From Vogesella indigofera (GTDB taxonomy: Bacteria; Pseudomonadota; Gammaproteobacteria; Burkholderiales; Chromobacteriaceae), in the NCBI RefSeq assembly GCF_028548395.1, contig NZ_JAQQLA010000004.1:868001-932000 (forward strand): a stretch of 64,000 nucleotides of DNA, in the 5' to 3' direction. The notes beneath the pieces were generated by a model. The model had not been told where the DNA came from, searched no databases, and saw only the letters and a list, made by a program, of their open reading frames with translations. Shown piece by piece: positions 53,394 through 63,978 of this stretch. Within the stretch, counting starts at the first letter, position 1, and each line of letters starts with the position of its first letter. The translations under genes and the position numbers were made by a program.

Positions 53394-54167
53394 ATGATTT
53401 CCAGCAGTCCCGCCCTTACCGTCGCCCCCGGCGCCGCGTCTGTCATGCTGCACGTGCTGGTGGTGGACGACGACGAAGACATCCGCAGCCTGATCTGCCA
53501 GTACCTGCACGGCTACGCAATGAGCTGCGTCGGCGTCGGCAACGGCCGCGCCATGCGCGAGGCGATGGCCAGCCGCCAGTTCGACGTCATCGTGCTCGAC
53601 CTGATGCTGCCCGGCGAAAGCGGGCTGACGCTGTGCAAGGAGATCCGCAGCCAGTCCGCGGTGCCGATCCTGATGATCAGCGCCCACGGCGAGCCGATCG
53701 AACGCATCATCAGCCTGGAAGTCGGCGCCGACGACTTCGTCAGCAAGCCGTTCGACATCCGCGAGCTGGTGGCGCGCATCCACTCGGTGCTGCGCCGCAC
53801 CCAGGCCGGGCGCCAGCCGGCCGCCAGCCACGGCAGCGACAAGCCGCCACGCCAGATCCAGTTCGGCGACTGGCGCCTCAACGTCGGCCTGCGCCAGCTG
53901 CAGGACAAGCAGGGCGTGGTGATCCCGCTGTCCAACGCCGAATTCCGCCTGCTGTCGGTACTGCTGCAGCGGCCGCGCACCATCCTCGACCGCGAGCTGC
54001 TGCTGGACCTGACCCGCGGCTGTACCGTCGACGCCTTCGACCGCAGCATCGACATCCTGATCTCGCGCCTGCGCCACAAGCTGCAGGACGACCCGCGCAA
54101 CCCGCACCTGATCCGCACCGTGCGCGGCGAGGGCTACATCCTGGACGCGGCGACCAGCTGCCTGTGA
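53394..54167 (+). CDS. OmpR-family response regulator, orphan
   Basis: A 257-residue two-component regulator. The receiver domain starts LHVLVVDDDEDIRSLICQYL, with the phospho-acceptor Asp in IVLDLMLPGESGL, Lys in DDFVSKPFDIREL and a winged-helix output ending RTVRGEGYILDA. No sensor kinase is adjacent. ATG 53394 gives 17 extra residues before the receiver; ATG 53445 is a shorter alternative. Target genes are unknown; the divergent lipoprotein is a possible one. Confidence 0.92.
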   Translation: MISSSPALTVAPGAASVMLHVLVVDDDEDIRSLICQYLHGYAMSCVGVGNGRAMREAMASRQFDVIVLDLMLPGESGLTLCKEIRSQSAVPILMISAHGEPIERIISLEVGADDFVSKPFDIRELVARIHSVLRRTQAGRQPAASHGSDKPPRQIQFGDWRLNVGLRQLQDKQGVVIPLSNAEFRLLSVLLQRPRTILDRELLLDLTRGCTVDAFDRSIDILISRLRHKLQDDPRNPHLIRTVRGEGYILDAATSCL

Positions 54168-54291
54168 ACGCCGGCGCCAAGCGCGCGCGGCAACACGCAA
54201 GCGGCGGCGTGACCGGGGTCAGCACGCCGGCTGCGCGGTGAACGCCGTCTCAGCCGCTGGCCATCCGGGCCGCCAAGCGACGCGGCGCCGT

Positions 54292-54311
54292 TGCGGCCAA
54301 CGTTGACCGCA
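54292..54311. repeat. Near-palindromic dispersed motif after ung
   Basis: TGCGGCCAACGTTGACCGCA: one mismatch from the perfect 20-base palindrome, ten bases past the ung stop. Confidence 0.75.
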
Positions 54312-54320
54312 GCCTGCGAG

Positions 54321-55046
54321 CTAGAACAGCCCGCCCTGAGCCACCGCGCCACCCCAGGCGATCTCGCCGCGGCCGCGCTCGGCCAGCCACCGGTTGGCCT
54401 GCGAGAAATGGCGGCAGCCGAGAAAGCCGCGGCTGGCCGACAGCGGCGACGGGTGCGCCGCCTTCAGCACGCAGTGGCGGGCGGCATCGATGCGCTCGGC
54501 CTTGCCGTGCGCCCAGTTGCCCCACAGCAGAAACACACAGCCGGGATTGGCCGCGTTCACCGCGTCGATCAGCGCGTCGGTCACCGGCTGCCAGCCGAGC
54601 TTGCCGTGACTGCCGGCGCGGTCGGCTTCCACCGTCAGCGAGGCATTCAGCAGCAGCACGCCCTGCGCCGCCCAGTGCGTCAGGTTGCCGCTGGCCGGCG
54701 GCGGCAGGCCGAGGTCGCTGAGCTGTTCCTTGTAGATGTTGCGCAGGCTGGGCGGGATCTTCACCCCGTCCGGCACCGAGAAACTCAGCCCCATCGCCTC
54801 GCCGGCGCCGTGGTACGGGTCCTGGCCGATGATCACCACGCGGATGTCGGCCGGCGCCACGTGGCGCAGCGCGTTGAACACCAGCTCGCGCGGCGGGTAG
54901 ATCACCGCGCCGGCGGCGGCGCGCTCCGCCAGTTTTGCGTCGATCGCAGCCAGTTGTGCGCTGATGGCCGGCGTTGCCAGCACCTGCTGCCAGGCTGCAG
55001 GCAGGGCGGCAAGGGCGGGGGCGAGATAAGTCATGTTGTTAACCAT
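54321..55046 (-). CDS. ung: Uracil-DNA glycosylase
   Basis: A 241-residue base-excision-repair enzyme that removes uracil from DNA. GQDPYHGAGEAMGLSFSV carries the catalytic Asp near residue 76. LLLNASLTVE and HPSPLSASRGFLGCRHFS carry the conserved Asn and His segments. ATG 55046 or ATG 55034 may serve as start; neither has a clear Shine-Dalgarno. It appears monocistronic, with a near-palindromic motif downstream. Confidence 0.96.
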   Translation of the reverse strand: MVNNMTYLAPALAALPAAWQQVLATPAISAQLAAIDAKLAERAAAGAVIYPPRELVFNALRHVAPADIRVVIIGQDPYHGAGEAMGLSFSVPDGVKIPPSLRNIYKEQLSDLGLPPPASGNLTHWAAQGVLLLNASLTVEADRAGSHGKLGWQPVTDALIDAVNAANPGCVFLLWGNWAHGKAERIDAARHCVLKAAHPSPLSASRGFLGCRHFSQANRWLAERGRGEIAWGGAVAQGGLF

Positions 55047-55192
55047 CGGAATCACGAAAAATTCAGGGCTCGCCAGCGGGCAGGCGAGTCATTGCGGCCA
55101 CCGAACCCGCGGCAGCAATAGCGGCTACCAACACCGCGCCAGACACGCCAAGACCCGCGCGTGACGGCATGCCGGGCCGGCAACGGTGCCAA

Positions 55193-55222
55193 TAAAAAAG
55201 CCGCTCCACAGGGAACGGCTTT
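55193..55222 (-). terminator. Terminator after the rhodanese gene
   Basis: AAGCCG and CGGCTT arms, preceded by an A-run that becomes a U-tract on the minus strand, about 20 bases past the rhodanese stop. Confidence 0.75.
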
Positions 55223-55241
55223 GCTTGCGGCCCACGTCGGC

Positions 55242-55568
55242 TCAGTAGCGCGCCATCGCCGGCTCGACCTCGTCCGCCCACGCCGCCACGCCGCCGCGCA
55301 GGCTCAGCACCTGCTCGAAGCCGGCGTTCTCCAGAAACAGGCCAACTTGGTAGCTGCGCACGCCGTGGTGGCAGATGGTCACCACCGGGGTGTCATCCGG
55401 CAGCTCGTTGTGGCGCAGTGGGATCAGGTTCATCGGAATCTGGCGCGAACCGGCTATGCGGCACAGCGCGAACTCCCAGTCCTCGCGTACGTCGAGCAGC
55501 ACCGGCTGCGGGCGGGAAGCGTCGGCCAGCCAGTCGGCCAGCTCGCGGGCGTTGATTTCGCGGATCAT
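55242..55568 (-). CDS. Rhodanese-like sulfurtransferase
   Basis: A 108-residue single-domain rhodanese. The active-site cysteine loop is CHHGVRS near residue 66. LLDVREDWEFALCRIAGS and LRGGVAAWADEVEP complete the fold. It would transfer sulfane sulfur between acceptors such as cyanide or thiols. The ATG overlaps the Pcm stop in an ATGA arrangement, so the two are coupled. A terminator closes the unit. Confidence 0.92.
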   Translation of the reverse strand: MIREINARELADWLADASRPQPVLLDVREDWEFALCRIAGSRQIPMNLIPLRHNELPDDTPVVTICHHGVRSYQVGLFLENAGFEQVLSLRGGVAAWADEVEPAMARY

Positions 55569-56227
55569 CAGAAGCTGAAGCGCGACGGTTCGATCGCGTC
55601 CAGCTGCTGCAGGCGCGCGATATTGGTGTCGAAGCTGACGCTTTCCTGATACGCGGTTTCGGACACGCGGGTGATGATCTTGGCGACCATTACCGGCGCG
55701 TCGCCGACGATTACCGCCATGCGGCCGCCGACAGCCAGCTGCGCCTTCAGCGCTTCCGGCACCACCGGTACCGAACCGCCGACGCAGATCACATCGAACG
55801 GCGCCTGCGCCGCCAGGCCGTCAATACCGTTGCCCTGGCTCAGCGTCACGTTCTTGATGCCGGCGGTTTTGAGGTTGGCCGCAGCCTGCTGCAGCTGCTG
55901 CGCGTCGATGTCGACGCTGTACACGTGCTGACCGACGGCGGCCAGCAGTGCGGTCAGGTAGCCGCTGCCGGTGCCGATTTCCAGCACCTTGTCGCTGGCT
56001 TTCACCTGCAGGTCCTGTACCAGGCGGGCTTCGACTTTCGGCTCCAGCATGGTGCAGCCGTTGTCCAGCGGCAGCTGGGTGTCGACAAAGGCCAGCGCAC
56101 GCTTGTCGGTACCGACAAAATCTTCGCGTTTCACGTGGAACAGCAGATCGAGAATGGAGGTGTCGAGCACGTCCCACGGACGGATCTGTTGCTCAACCAT
56201 ATTGAAGCGGGCTTGTTCGAAATTCAT
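55568..56227 (-). CDS. pcm: Protein-L-isoaspartate O-methyltransferase
   Basis: A 219-residue SAM-dependent enzyme that methylates isoaspartyl residues in damaged proteins. FNMVEQQIRPWDVLD is the N-terminal landmark. VLEIGTGSGYLTALLAAVG near residue 82 is the SAM-binding motif, with FDVICVGGSVPVVPEALKAQL following. CCGGAG precedes the ATG. A parS-like site lies inside the gene at 56130-56143, and a motif copy at 55872-55883. The start region diverges from the thiC riboswitch. Confidence 0.94.
   Translation of the reverse strand: MNFEQARFNMVEQQIRPWDVLDTSILDLLFHVKREDFVGTDKRALAFVDTQLPLDNGCTMLEPKVEARLVQDLQVKASDKVLEIGTGSGYLTALLAAVGQHVYSVDIDAQQLQQAAANLKTAGIKNVTLSQGNGIDGLAAQAPFDVICVGGSVPVVPEALKAQLAVGGRMAVIVGDAPVMVAKIITRVSETAYQESVSFDTNIARLQQLDAIEPSRFSF
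56130..56143. other. parS-like centromere site (intragenic)
   Basis: GTTTCACGTGGAAC, identical to the sites at 4753 and 61094, inside pcm (antisense frame H-V-K-R). Confidence 0.75.
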
Positions 56228-56360
56228 CGGAAACTCCGGCTTGGATTCAAGACAATATCAAGGACGACTCTGAAAACCGGGCTGCGACAACCGAGCTTTC
56301 GCAATCGTCCGCACGATTGCTAACTTGCGATTATCCCACATTTACCTTACCTTCACAGCA

Positions 56361-58521
<2,161 letters not shown>

Positions 58522-58547
58522 GCCGGTTTTGCTCCAGCTGAAACGAT

Positions 58548-58580
58548 AAAGGTTGGCCGCAGCGATGCGGCCAACCTTTT
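58548..58580. terminator. Inverted 13-mer pair as thiC terminator
   Basis: Perfect 14-base arms (AAAGGTTGGCCGCA and inverse) with a GCGA loop and a TTTT end. It lies 26 bases past the thiC stop. Confidence 0.9.
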
Positions 58581-58666
58581 GTGGCGGGTACGTCTTCATT
58601 ACAAAGCCATATTCCCCGCCGGCATATTTTGCGGCACCATGCTGGCTCCAACCGAAGGGGCATCGC

Positions 58667-59698
58667 ATGAAAAGCGTTTTATTCAGTCTGCTGTTATGTA
58701 TGCCATTGGCACTGCCCGCACAGGCCGCAGACATCAAACAATTGCTGCAGGACGGCTACTACCAACTGGCACTACAACAGGCCAGCCAAGCATTGCAGCA
58801 ACTCCCCGCAGATGACTCCACTGGCCAATTACGTGCGCAAATCGATCTGGCCAACGCCACCCGGGAACACCGCCAACCCGCTCAGGCGGAACAAATGTTC
58901 AAGGCCTTGCTGCAGGACAACCGCCAGATTTCCCCCGGCAGCCTGCTCGAGGCAGAAGTACAAGATGGACTGGCTGCCGTTTATATGGACCTGCAGCAGG
59001 CAAAGCCGGCGAGCAAACTCTACCGGCGCATACTGGCTACGCGTCAGCAGCAACTGGGGGAGCAGCATCTGGACGTTGCCCAGACACTGAATGACCTGGG
59101 AGTTGCCCTGGGCATGCAAGACCAGATGTCTGAAAGCGAGAAGCTGCTGAAGCAAGCACTGCAAATACGCGAACAACTGGCAGGGCATGACAGTTACCCT
59201 GTGGCAGAAAGCCTGTACAACCTGAGCTTCAATCACATGGTTCCCGGTCAGTACCAACAGGCCGAACCCATGATGATCGAAGCCATCCGTATCAAGCAGC
59301 ATGTCTTGCGCCCGGACCACCCCAGCCTGACTCGCAGCATGCGCATGCTGGGCTGGTTGTACCGCAAGGAAAAGCGTTTCGACGAAGCCATGGCGCAGTT
59401 GCAAGCCACTCTGGCCATGACCCAACGGAATGGCGAAGACTCTCTTGACCAGACGGGCAGAACCTTACGCGCCATCGCTGACTGCCTTCAAGACCAGGGC
59501 AAGGCCATGGAAGCGGAACAGTACTACAGACAGGCCTTGGTAGTGCTACAGCAGGCACTGGGAGCAAAACATTATGCCGTCGGACAGGCCATGAACAACC
59601 TGGGATGGCTGCTGAAAAAGAACCGCGATAGCGGCGAAGGTCAGCAACTGATCACCGAGGGCCAGCGCATCATGGAAGCTGCGGAAAACCAAAACTGA
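58667..59698 (+). CDS. Exported TPR protein
   Basis: A 343-residue protein with a Sec signal peptide (MKSVLFSLLLCMPLALPAQA). The mature part has about six tetratricopeptide repeats; YPVAESLYNLSF and HYAVGQAMNNLGWLLK are typical helices. It would be a periplasmic scaffold or adaptor. AAGGGG precedes the ATG. G+C is lower than in neighbouring genes. It is a paralogue of the next gene, with the same C-terminal pattern. Partner proteins are not evident. Confidence 0.82.
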   Translation: MKSVLFSLLLCMPLALPAQAADIKQLLQDGYYQLALQQASQALQQLPADDSTGQLRAQIDLANATREHRQPAQAEQMFKALLQDNRQISPGSLLEAEVQDGLAAVYMDLQQAKPASKLYRRILATRQQQLGEQHLDVAQTLNDLGVALGMQDQMSESEKLLKQALQIREQLAGHDSYPVAESLYNLSFNHMVPGQYQQAEPMMIEAIRIKQHVLRPDHPSLTRSMRMLGWLYRKEKRFDEAMAQLQATLAMTQRNGEDSLDQTGRTLRAIADCLQDQGKAMEAEQYYRQALVVLQQALGAKHYAVGQAMNNLGWLLKKNRDSGEGQQLITEGQRIMEAAENQN

Positions 59699-59749
59699 CA
59701 ACATGCCGGATAATTTCTGACTGCAAGCACATAACCCTGGGCTGCCCAT

Positions 59750-60760
59750 ATGCACATTTTCCGTCCCGTCATCCCCCTGCTTTTCGCCATTGCCTGCCAT
59801 GCCGACAGTGTTGACGACCTGCTGCGGCAGGGCAATTACCAGCAAGCCACCCAACAGGCAGAAGCGGCGCTTGCCAGCGCCACCGACCAGCCCGCCCGCT
59901 GGCAGGCACAGCGAGACCTTGCCCGCAGCTGGCTACATAAGGATCGCTATCAGGAAGCAGGCGCCTTGCTGCAATCCCTGCTGTACGGCCCACAAGCCGT
60001 ACCAGCCGACTCTCTACTGTATGCCGACCTGCTAGATGCATGGTTCGAAATTCTGCGGGACAGCAGCCGCTACAAAGAGGCAGACCCTGTAGGCACACAG
60101 GCCCTTGCCCTGCGCATACAGCTGCTGGGACCGCAGCATCTGCTTGTCGCAGAGTCATTGAACAATCTGGCCTTGTTACGCCAGTACACCGCTAATTACC
60201 GCGAAGCCATTCGGTTACATGAGCAGGCGCTTACCATGCGCAAGAGTCTTGCGGGAGAAAGCAGCCCCGAGGTAGCCGAAAGCTTGCATAACCTCGGCAC
60301 GCTTTATGATCGCAAGAAAGACTGGTCTACTGCCGAGCAGTATTTGCAACAGACCCTGACACTCAAGCAACAAATCATGCCAGCTACCCATCCATCGATA
60401 CGGGTGACCAAAGCACGTCTTGCTGCCAACTATATCAACAGCAAACACTACAACCGTGCGATTCCACTATTTGAGGAGGTGCTGGCAGCTGAACAGGGAA
60501 GTACGAACAGCAGCCCTTTGCACCAGGCTATCGTGTTGCGCGAGTTGGCCGATGCTCATCAGTATCTGCGTCATGTGGAAATATCCGAGCGCTATTATCT
60601 ACAAGCGCTGGACCTCTTCGCCGCCAATGTCGGGAAGCAGCATTACGCATACGCCGTTGCATTGAACGGGCTGGGCTGGCTGTACAAAATGAACGGCAAG
60701 CCGGAGCAGGGAAAAAACATGATTGTCGAATCCGAGCGGCTATTCGATGCCATCAAGTAG
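59750..60760 (+). CDS. Exported TPR protein, paralogue of the preceding gene
   Basis: A 336-residue protein with a short signal peptide (MHIFRPVIPLLFAIACHA) and TPR repeats, for example LVAESLNNLALLRQY, SPEVAESLHNLGTLYD and HYAYAVALNGLGWLYKMNGK. The last repeats and the tail mirror the protein at 58667, indicating ancient tandem duplication with strong divergence. Composition is likewise less GC-rich. Role unknown; probably a periplasmic protein-interaction scaffold. Confidence 0.8.
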   Translation: MHIFRPVIPLLFAIACHADSVDDLLRQGNYQQATQQAEAALASATDQPARWQAQRDLARSWLHKDRYQEAGALLQSLLYGPQAVPADSLLYADLLDAWFEILRDSSRYKEADPVGTQALALRIQLLGPQHLLVAESLNNLALLRQYTANYREAIRLHEQALTMRKSLAGESSPEVAESLHNLGTLYDRKKDWSTAEQYLQQTLTLKQQIMPATHPSIRVTKARLAANYINSKHYNRAIPLFEEVLAAEQGSTNSSPLHQAIVLRELADAHQYLRHVEISERYYLQALDLFAANVGKQHYAYAVALNGLGWLYKMNGKPEQGKNMIVESERLFDAIK

Positions 60761-60835
60761 TTTGCAGCGGTGGGGGATCTACAGCGGCACCACGACTGAC
60801 CAGGGCTTTTAGCTGTTGAGCTCTCATATTTAGCC

Positions 60836-61033
60836 TCATCTACAGATGTACATGACAAGGAAAGTGAAAAAATGCTGTAGATCATCGCCTTGATTGTCAG
60901 GTTCAGTGTCACTCGACAGCTGAATCAAGCGCTGCTGCTCCCGCGTAAACGGCGCACCGACCGGCACATCGGCATGCGCAAGGTTGGCCGCAACGAGGGC
61001 AGTGGCGAGCAGGGCGGGGCGCAGTGGCAGCAT
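60836..61033 (-). CDS. Possible small secreted protein
   Basis: A 65-codon frame with a convincing signal peptide (MLPLRPALLATALVAANLAHA) and a short mature part DVPVGAPFTREQQRLIQL. An exact 13-mer at 60980 encodes part of the hydrophobic core. The ribosome site is poor, and the C-terminal codons are not GC3-biased, so either the gene is decayed or the frame is accidental. Confidence 0.4.
   Translation of the reverse strand: MLPLRPALLATALVAANLAHADVPVGAPFTREQQRLIQLSSDTEPDNQGDDLQHFFTFLVMYICR
60980..60992 (+). repeat. 13-mer dispersed motif copy
   Basis: Exact AAGGTTGGCCGCA within the small putative gene at 60836-61033. Confidence 0.85.
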
Positions 61034-61093
61034 GAATGAATTCCAGGGGACGATGCTTCATTCACCGGCAATACGCAGGCCGAGTCGGTAAGG

Positions 61094-61107
61094 AGTTTCA
61101 CGTGGAA
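61094..61107. other. parS-like centromere site (intergenic)
   Basis: GTTTCACGTGGAAC in the gap between two small minus-strand genes. It is the only intergenic member of the four sites, so coding constraint cannot explain it. Confidence 0.8.
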
Positions 61108-61191
61108 CGGCGTCAAGCCGGCAGCGCCTTGCGGCCAAGCTTGGCGCCGGACAGCAAAACGGCAGCCCTTGCTTGTGGCGATGGCGCAAAA

Positions 61192-61566
61192 TCAGGCTTT
61201 GCGCCGGTAGCTGACGCCGGGGAACACGCGGATGATGTCGTCGCCGCTTTGCGCCTTGCTGTCGGCTTCCAGCAGCTGCCAGTAGTGATCGCCGTCGAAC
61301 AGGTCGCGATAGACCGGGATGCCGTCCTGGTAGAACATCAGGTGGTGGCCGATGAAATCGTCGAGCGAGCGCGGGGAGCTGTCGTCCTGCATCACGAACA
61401 TCACCGCGGTGCTGGGGGAGAGCTCGCGGATCTGCTCGCGGTCGGCCTGCCACAGCCCGACAAAGATCAGCAGCACGGAGAACATCAATAGCGTCCAGGC
61501 GGCGGCCAGCGTGGACAGCACCGCCAGGATCGTCGCTCCGGTAAAGTAGAACCGACTGTCAAACAT
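61192..61566 (-). CDS. Small membrane-anchored protein of unknown function
   Basis: A 124-residue protein with one long or two short hydrophobic segments at about 8-38 ([20 protein letters not shown], then [10 protein letters not shown]). A soluble C-terminal domain follows with [30 protein letters not shown] precedes ATG 61566. I do not recognise the family. It is monocistronic. Confidence 0.7.
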   Translation of the reverse strand: MFDSRFYFTGATILAVLSTLAAAWTLLMFSVLLIFVGLWQADREQIRELSPSTAVMFVMQDDSSPRSLDDFIGHHLMFYQDGIPVYRDLFDGDHYWQLLEADSKAQSGDDIIRVFPGVSYRRKA

Positions 61567-62050
61567 GATGCCCCCCTGTGCTGTCACCCAGCCATCCGGC
61601 AGCGGCGCAACCGGCGCCGAGATTTCATCATAGGTGAGGCTGGCGCGCTTTTCCGCAGCAAATCGGCGGCGCCGTTTATGTCAAAGCAATGAAAGTTGGC
61701 CGCAGTGTCGCCATTGCCTGATCATGGACAAGGTTGCGCCCGGACGGCATCCTTATCATCGCGCAGCCGTGGCCGCGCGCGGCGGCACCACATTGCTGCG
61801 CCGGCGCACCGCTAGCGGGTGACTCATGCCACGATCAAGCGCAAAGTCATGACGAAACCGTGCCGGACACCACGGCTGCAACACTTTGCTATCAAATACC
61901 CGCGGCGCGGCATGGACAATCCTTTAACAGCTTATGATTAGCCGTTAAACTAGCCGTTAATCATGCAGAATAAAATGTTACCCCGCGCGGATCAGGTTTC
62001 ATTACCCGCACACGATCGGCACGGCCTCTCTACAAAATGAAGAAACGCAC
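61567..62050. other. Intergenic region upstream of the Sel1-repeat gene
   Basis: No gene is visible. It contains a one-mismatch motif copy at 61692-61704 and becomes AT-rich after about 61880, with the repeat described at 61934-61964 and likely promoter elements near it. Confidence 0.6.
61934..61964. promoter_or_regulatory. Compound repeat, probable operator of the Sel1 gene
   Basis: ATGATTA and TAATCAT are outer inverted arms. Inside are two direct copies of AGCCGTTAA spaced 12 bases start to start. It lies about 90 bases upstream of the Sel1-repeat gene in an AT-rich promoter-like stretch. Confidence 0.5.
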
Positions 62051-63958
62051 ATGAACAGACATTTTGCTACTTCCGTCCTTCTGACCAGCATGCTGCTGGC
62101 TGCGCCCGCGATGGCAGGTCTGAAAGAAGGCCGTCTTGCCTATGGCAAAGGGGATTTTGCCACCGCCTTGCAAGAGCTGACCCCGGTCGGCGAGCAGGGC
62201 AATCCGCGCGTTCAGCTGCTGCTGGCCGAGATGTACCGCAAGGGCCAGGGCGTGGTTCCGGATCTGGCCGAGGCTGCCCGCTGGTATGACAAGGCCGCGG
62301 TGCAGGGGAATGTCGACGCCCAGTACAAGCTGGGTGGCCTGTATGAAAACGGCCTCGGAGTGCGTCAGGACTACGCCACCGCCGTTAGCTGGTACCAAAA
62401 AGCCGCGGCCCAAGGCAGTATCGCCGCGCAGACCAGCCTCGGCCTGATGTACCAGTACGGCCGCGGCGTGCCGCAGGATCTGGCGCAGGCATCCAGCCTG
62501 TTCCAGCAGGCGGCACGGCAGGGCAACGCGCTGGCGCGCACCCAGCTGGCGCAGATCTCGCAGAACGGCGTCGGCGTGGCACAAAACAGCAATCAGGCGG
62601 CGGTGCTGTACCGCCGCGCCGCCGAACAGGGCAGCGCCGAGGCGCAGTACCACTACGCCAACCTGCTGCTCACCGGCAAAGGCGTACCGCGCAACCTGAT
62701 CGATGCCGCGCAGTGGCAGCACAAGGCCGCGCAGCAGGGCTACGCCCCGGCGCAGCACGCACTGGGTCTGATGTACCAGAACGGCCAGGGCATGCCGCAG
62801 GATCTGGCCGCCGCCGCAACCTGGTTCGGCCGTGCCGCCGAGCAGGGCATCGCCGACGCCCAATACGCACTAGCGGTGCTGCACCAGAACGGTCGCGGTA
62901 CACCACGCAATCTTGCGCTGGCGGCCAACTGGTATCGCAAGGCCGCCGAGCAGGGCCACACCAATGCGCAGACGGCACTGGCCAGCCTGTATCAGAGCGG
63001 TCGCGGCGTGCCGAAAGACCCGGCGCAGGCGCTGCAGTGGTACCAGAAGGGTGCCGAGCTGCAAGCCGCCAGCTGGTATCGCAAGGCCGCCGAGCAGGGC
63101 GATGCCGAGGCGCAGTACGGCCTGGGCGAGCTGTACGAGAAGGGCAACGGCGTGAACCCGGATCTGGCGGAAGCCGCCAGCTGGTACCAGAAAGCCGCGG
63201 CGCAGGATCACCTGCAGGCGCAGAACGCGCTCGGCCAGCTGTATGAGCAGGGCGTGGAAGTCACGCAGAGCCTCAGCGACGCCACCCAGTGGTATCAAAA
63301 GGCCGCCGAGCAGGGCGACATGAACGCGCAGGCCAACCTCGGCCAGCTGTACGCACAGGGCAAGGGCGTGCCGCAGGACGCCAGCCAGGCCGCGCTGTGG
63401 TTGCGCAAGGCGGCAGAGCAGGGCCATGCCGGCGCCCAGGCCAGCCTCGGCAACCTGTTCCGTCAGGGCCAGGGCGTGGAGCAGGACTATTTCGACGCCG
63501 CGCAGTGGTACACCAAGGCCGCCAAGCAGGGCAACGCCGAAGCGCAATTCCAGCTCGGCAGCCTGTACGAAAATGGCCAGGGCGTGTCGCGCGACCTGAA
63601 ACTGGCGCTGAGCTGGTATCGCAAGGCCGCCGCCAAGTACCAGGTCGACGCGCTGAACAGCCTCGGCCATGCCTACACCGCCTACAGCTACCAGGGCATC
63701 CCGCACAACGAGGTGCTGGCCTACGCGCTGCACAACCTGGCACGGGCGCAGGGCAATGCGCTGGCCGCCAGCAAGCTGAACCAGCTGCAGCACGAGATGA
63801 AGCCGGAGCAGATCGCCAGCGCGCAGGAGCTGTCGCGACGCATGAACGTCGCCGGCCGCCTGTTGCCGGAACTGGATCGCCAGCTGAAGAGCAGCCCCCG
63901 CCGCAAGGCCGCCAGCAAGACCTTCTACGCCAAGAAGTCCTTGAAGCGCAAACGCTGA
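62051..63958 (+). CDS. Exported Sel1-repeat protein
   Basis: A 635-residue protein with a Sec signal peptide (RHFATSVLLTSMLLAAPAMA) and about 14 Sel1-like repeats of ~36 residues, each with a WYxKAAxQG-type helix (AVSWYQKAAAQGS, AATWFGRAAEQGI, AAQWYTKAAKQGN). One repeat near residue 335 is cut short, KGAELQAASWYRKAAEQ, as if about 30 residues had been lost by recombination between repeats. The C-terminus is strongly basic (SSPRRKAASKTFYAKKSLKR), which may bind envelope or nucleic acid. Sel1 proteins act as interaction scaffolds. A hairpin follows at the window end. Confidence 0.9.
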   Translation: MNRHFATSVLLTSMLLAAPAMAGLKEGRLAYGKGDFATALQELTPVGEQGNPRVQLLLAEMYRKGQGVVPDLAEAARWYDKAAVQGNVDAQYKLGGLYENGLGVRQDYATAVSWYQKAAAQGSIAAQTSLGLMYQYGRGVPQDLAQASSLFQQAARQGNALARTQLAQISQNGVGVAQNSNQAAVLYRRAAEQGSAEAQYHYANLLLTGKGVPRNLIDAAQWQHKAAQQGYAPAQHALGLMYQNGQGMPQDLAAAATWFGRAAEQGIADAQYALAVLHQNGRGTPRNLALAANWYRKAAEQGHTNAQTALASLYQSGRGVPKDPAQALQWYQKGAELQAASWYRKAAEQGDAEAQYGLGELYEKGNGVNPDLAEAASWYQKAAAQDHLQAQNALGQLYEQGVEVTQSLSDATQWYQKAAEQGDMNAQANLGQLYAQGKGVPQDASQAALWLRKAAEQGHAGAQASLGNLFRQGQGVEQDYFDAAQWYTKAAKQGNAEAQFQLGSLYENGQGVSRDLKLALSWYRKAAAKYQVDALNSLGHAYTAYSYQGIPHNEVLAYALHNLARAQGNALAASKLNQLQHEMKPEQIASAQELSRRMNVAGRLLPELDRQLKSSPRRKAASKTFYAKKSLKRKR

Positions 63959-63978
63959 ACCACGCGCCGACAGCACAA

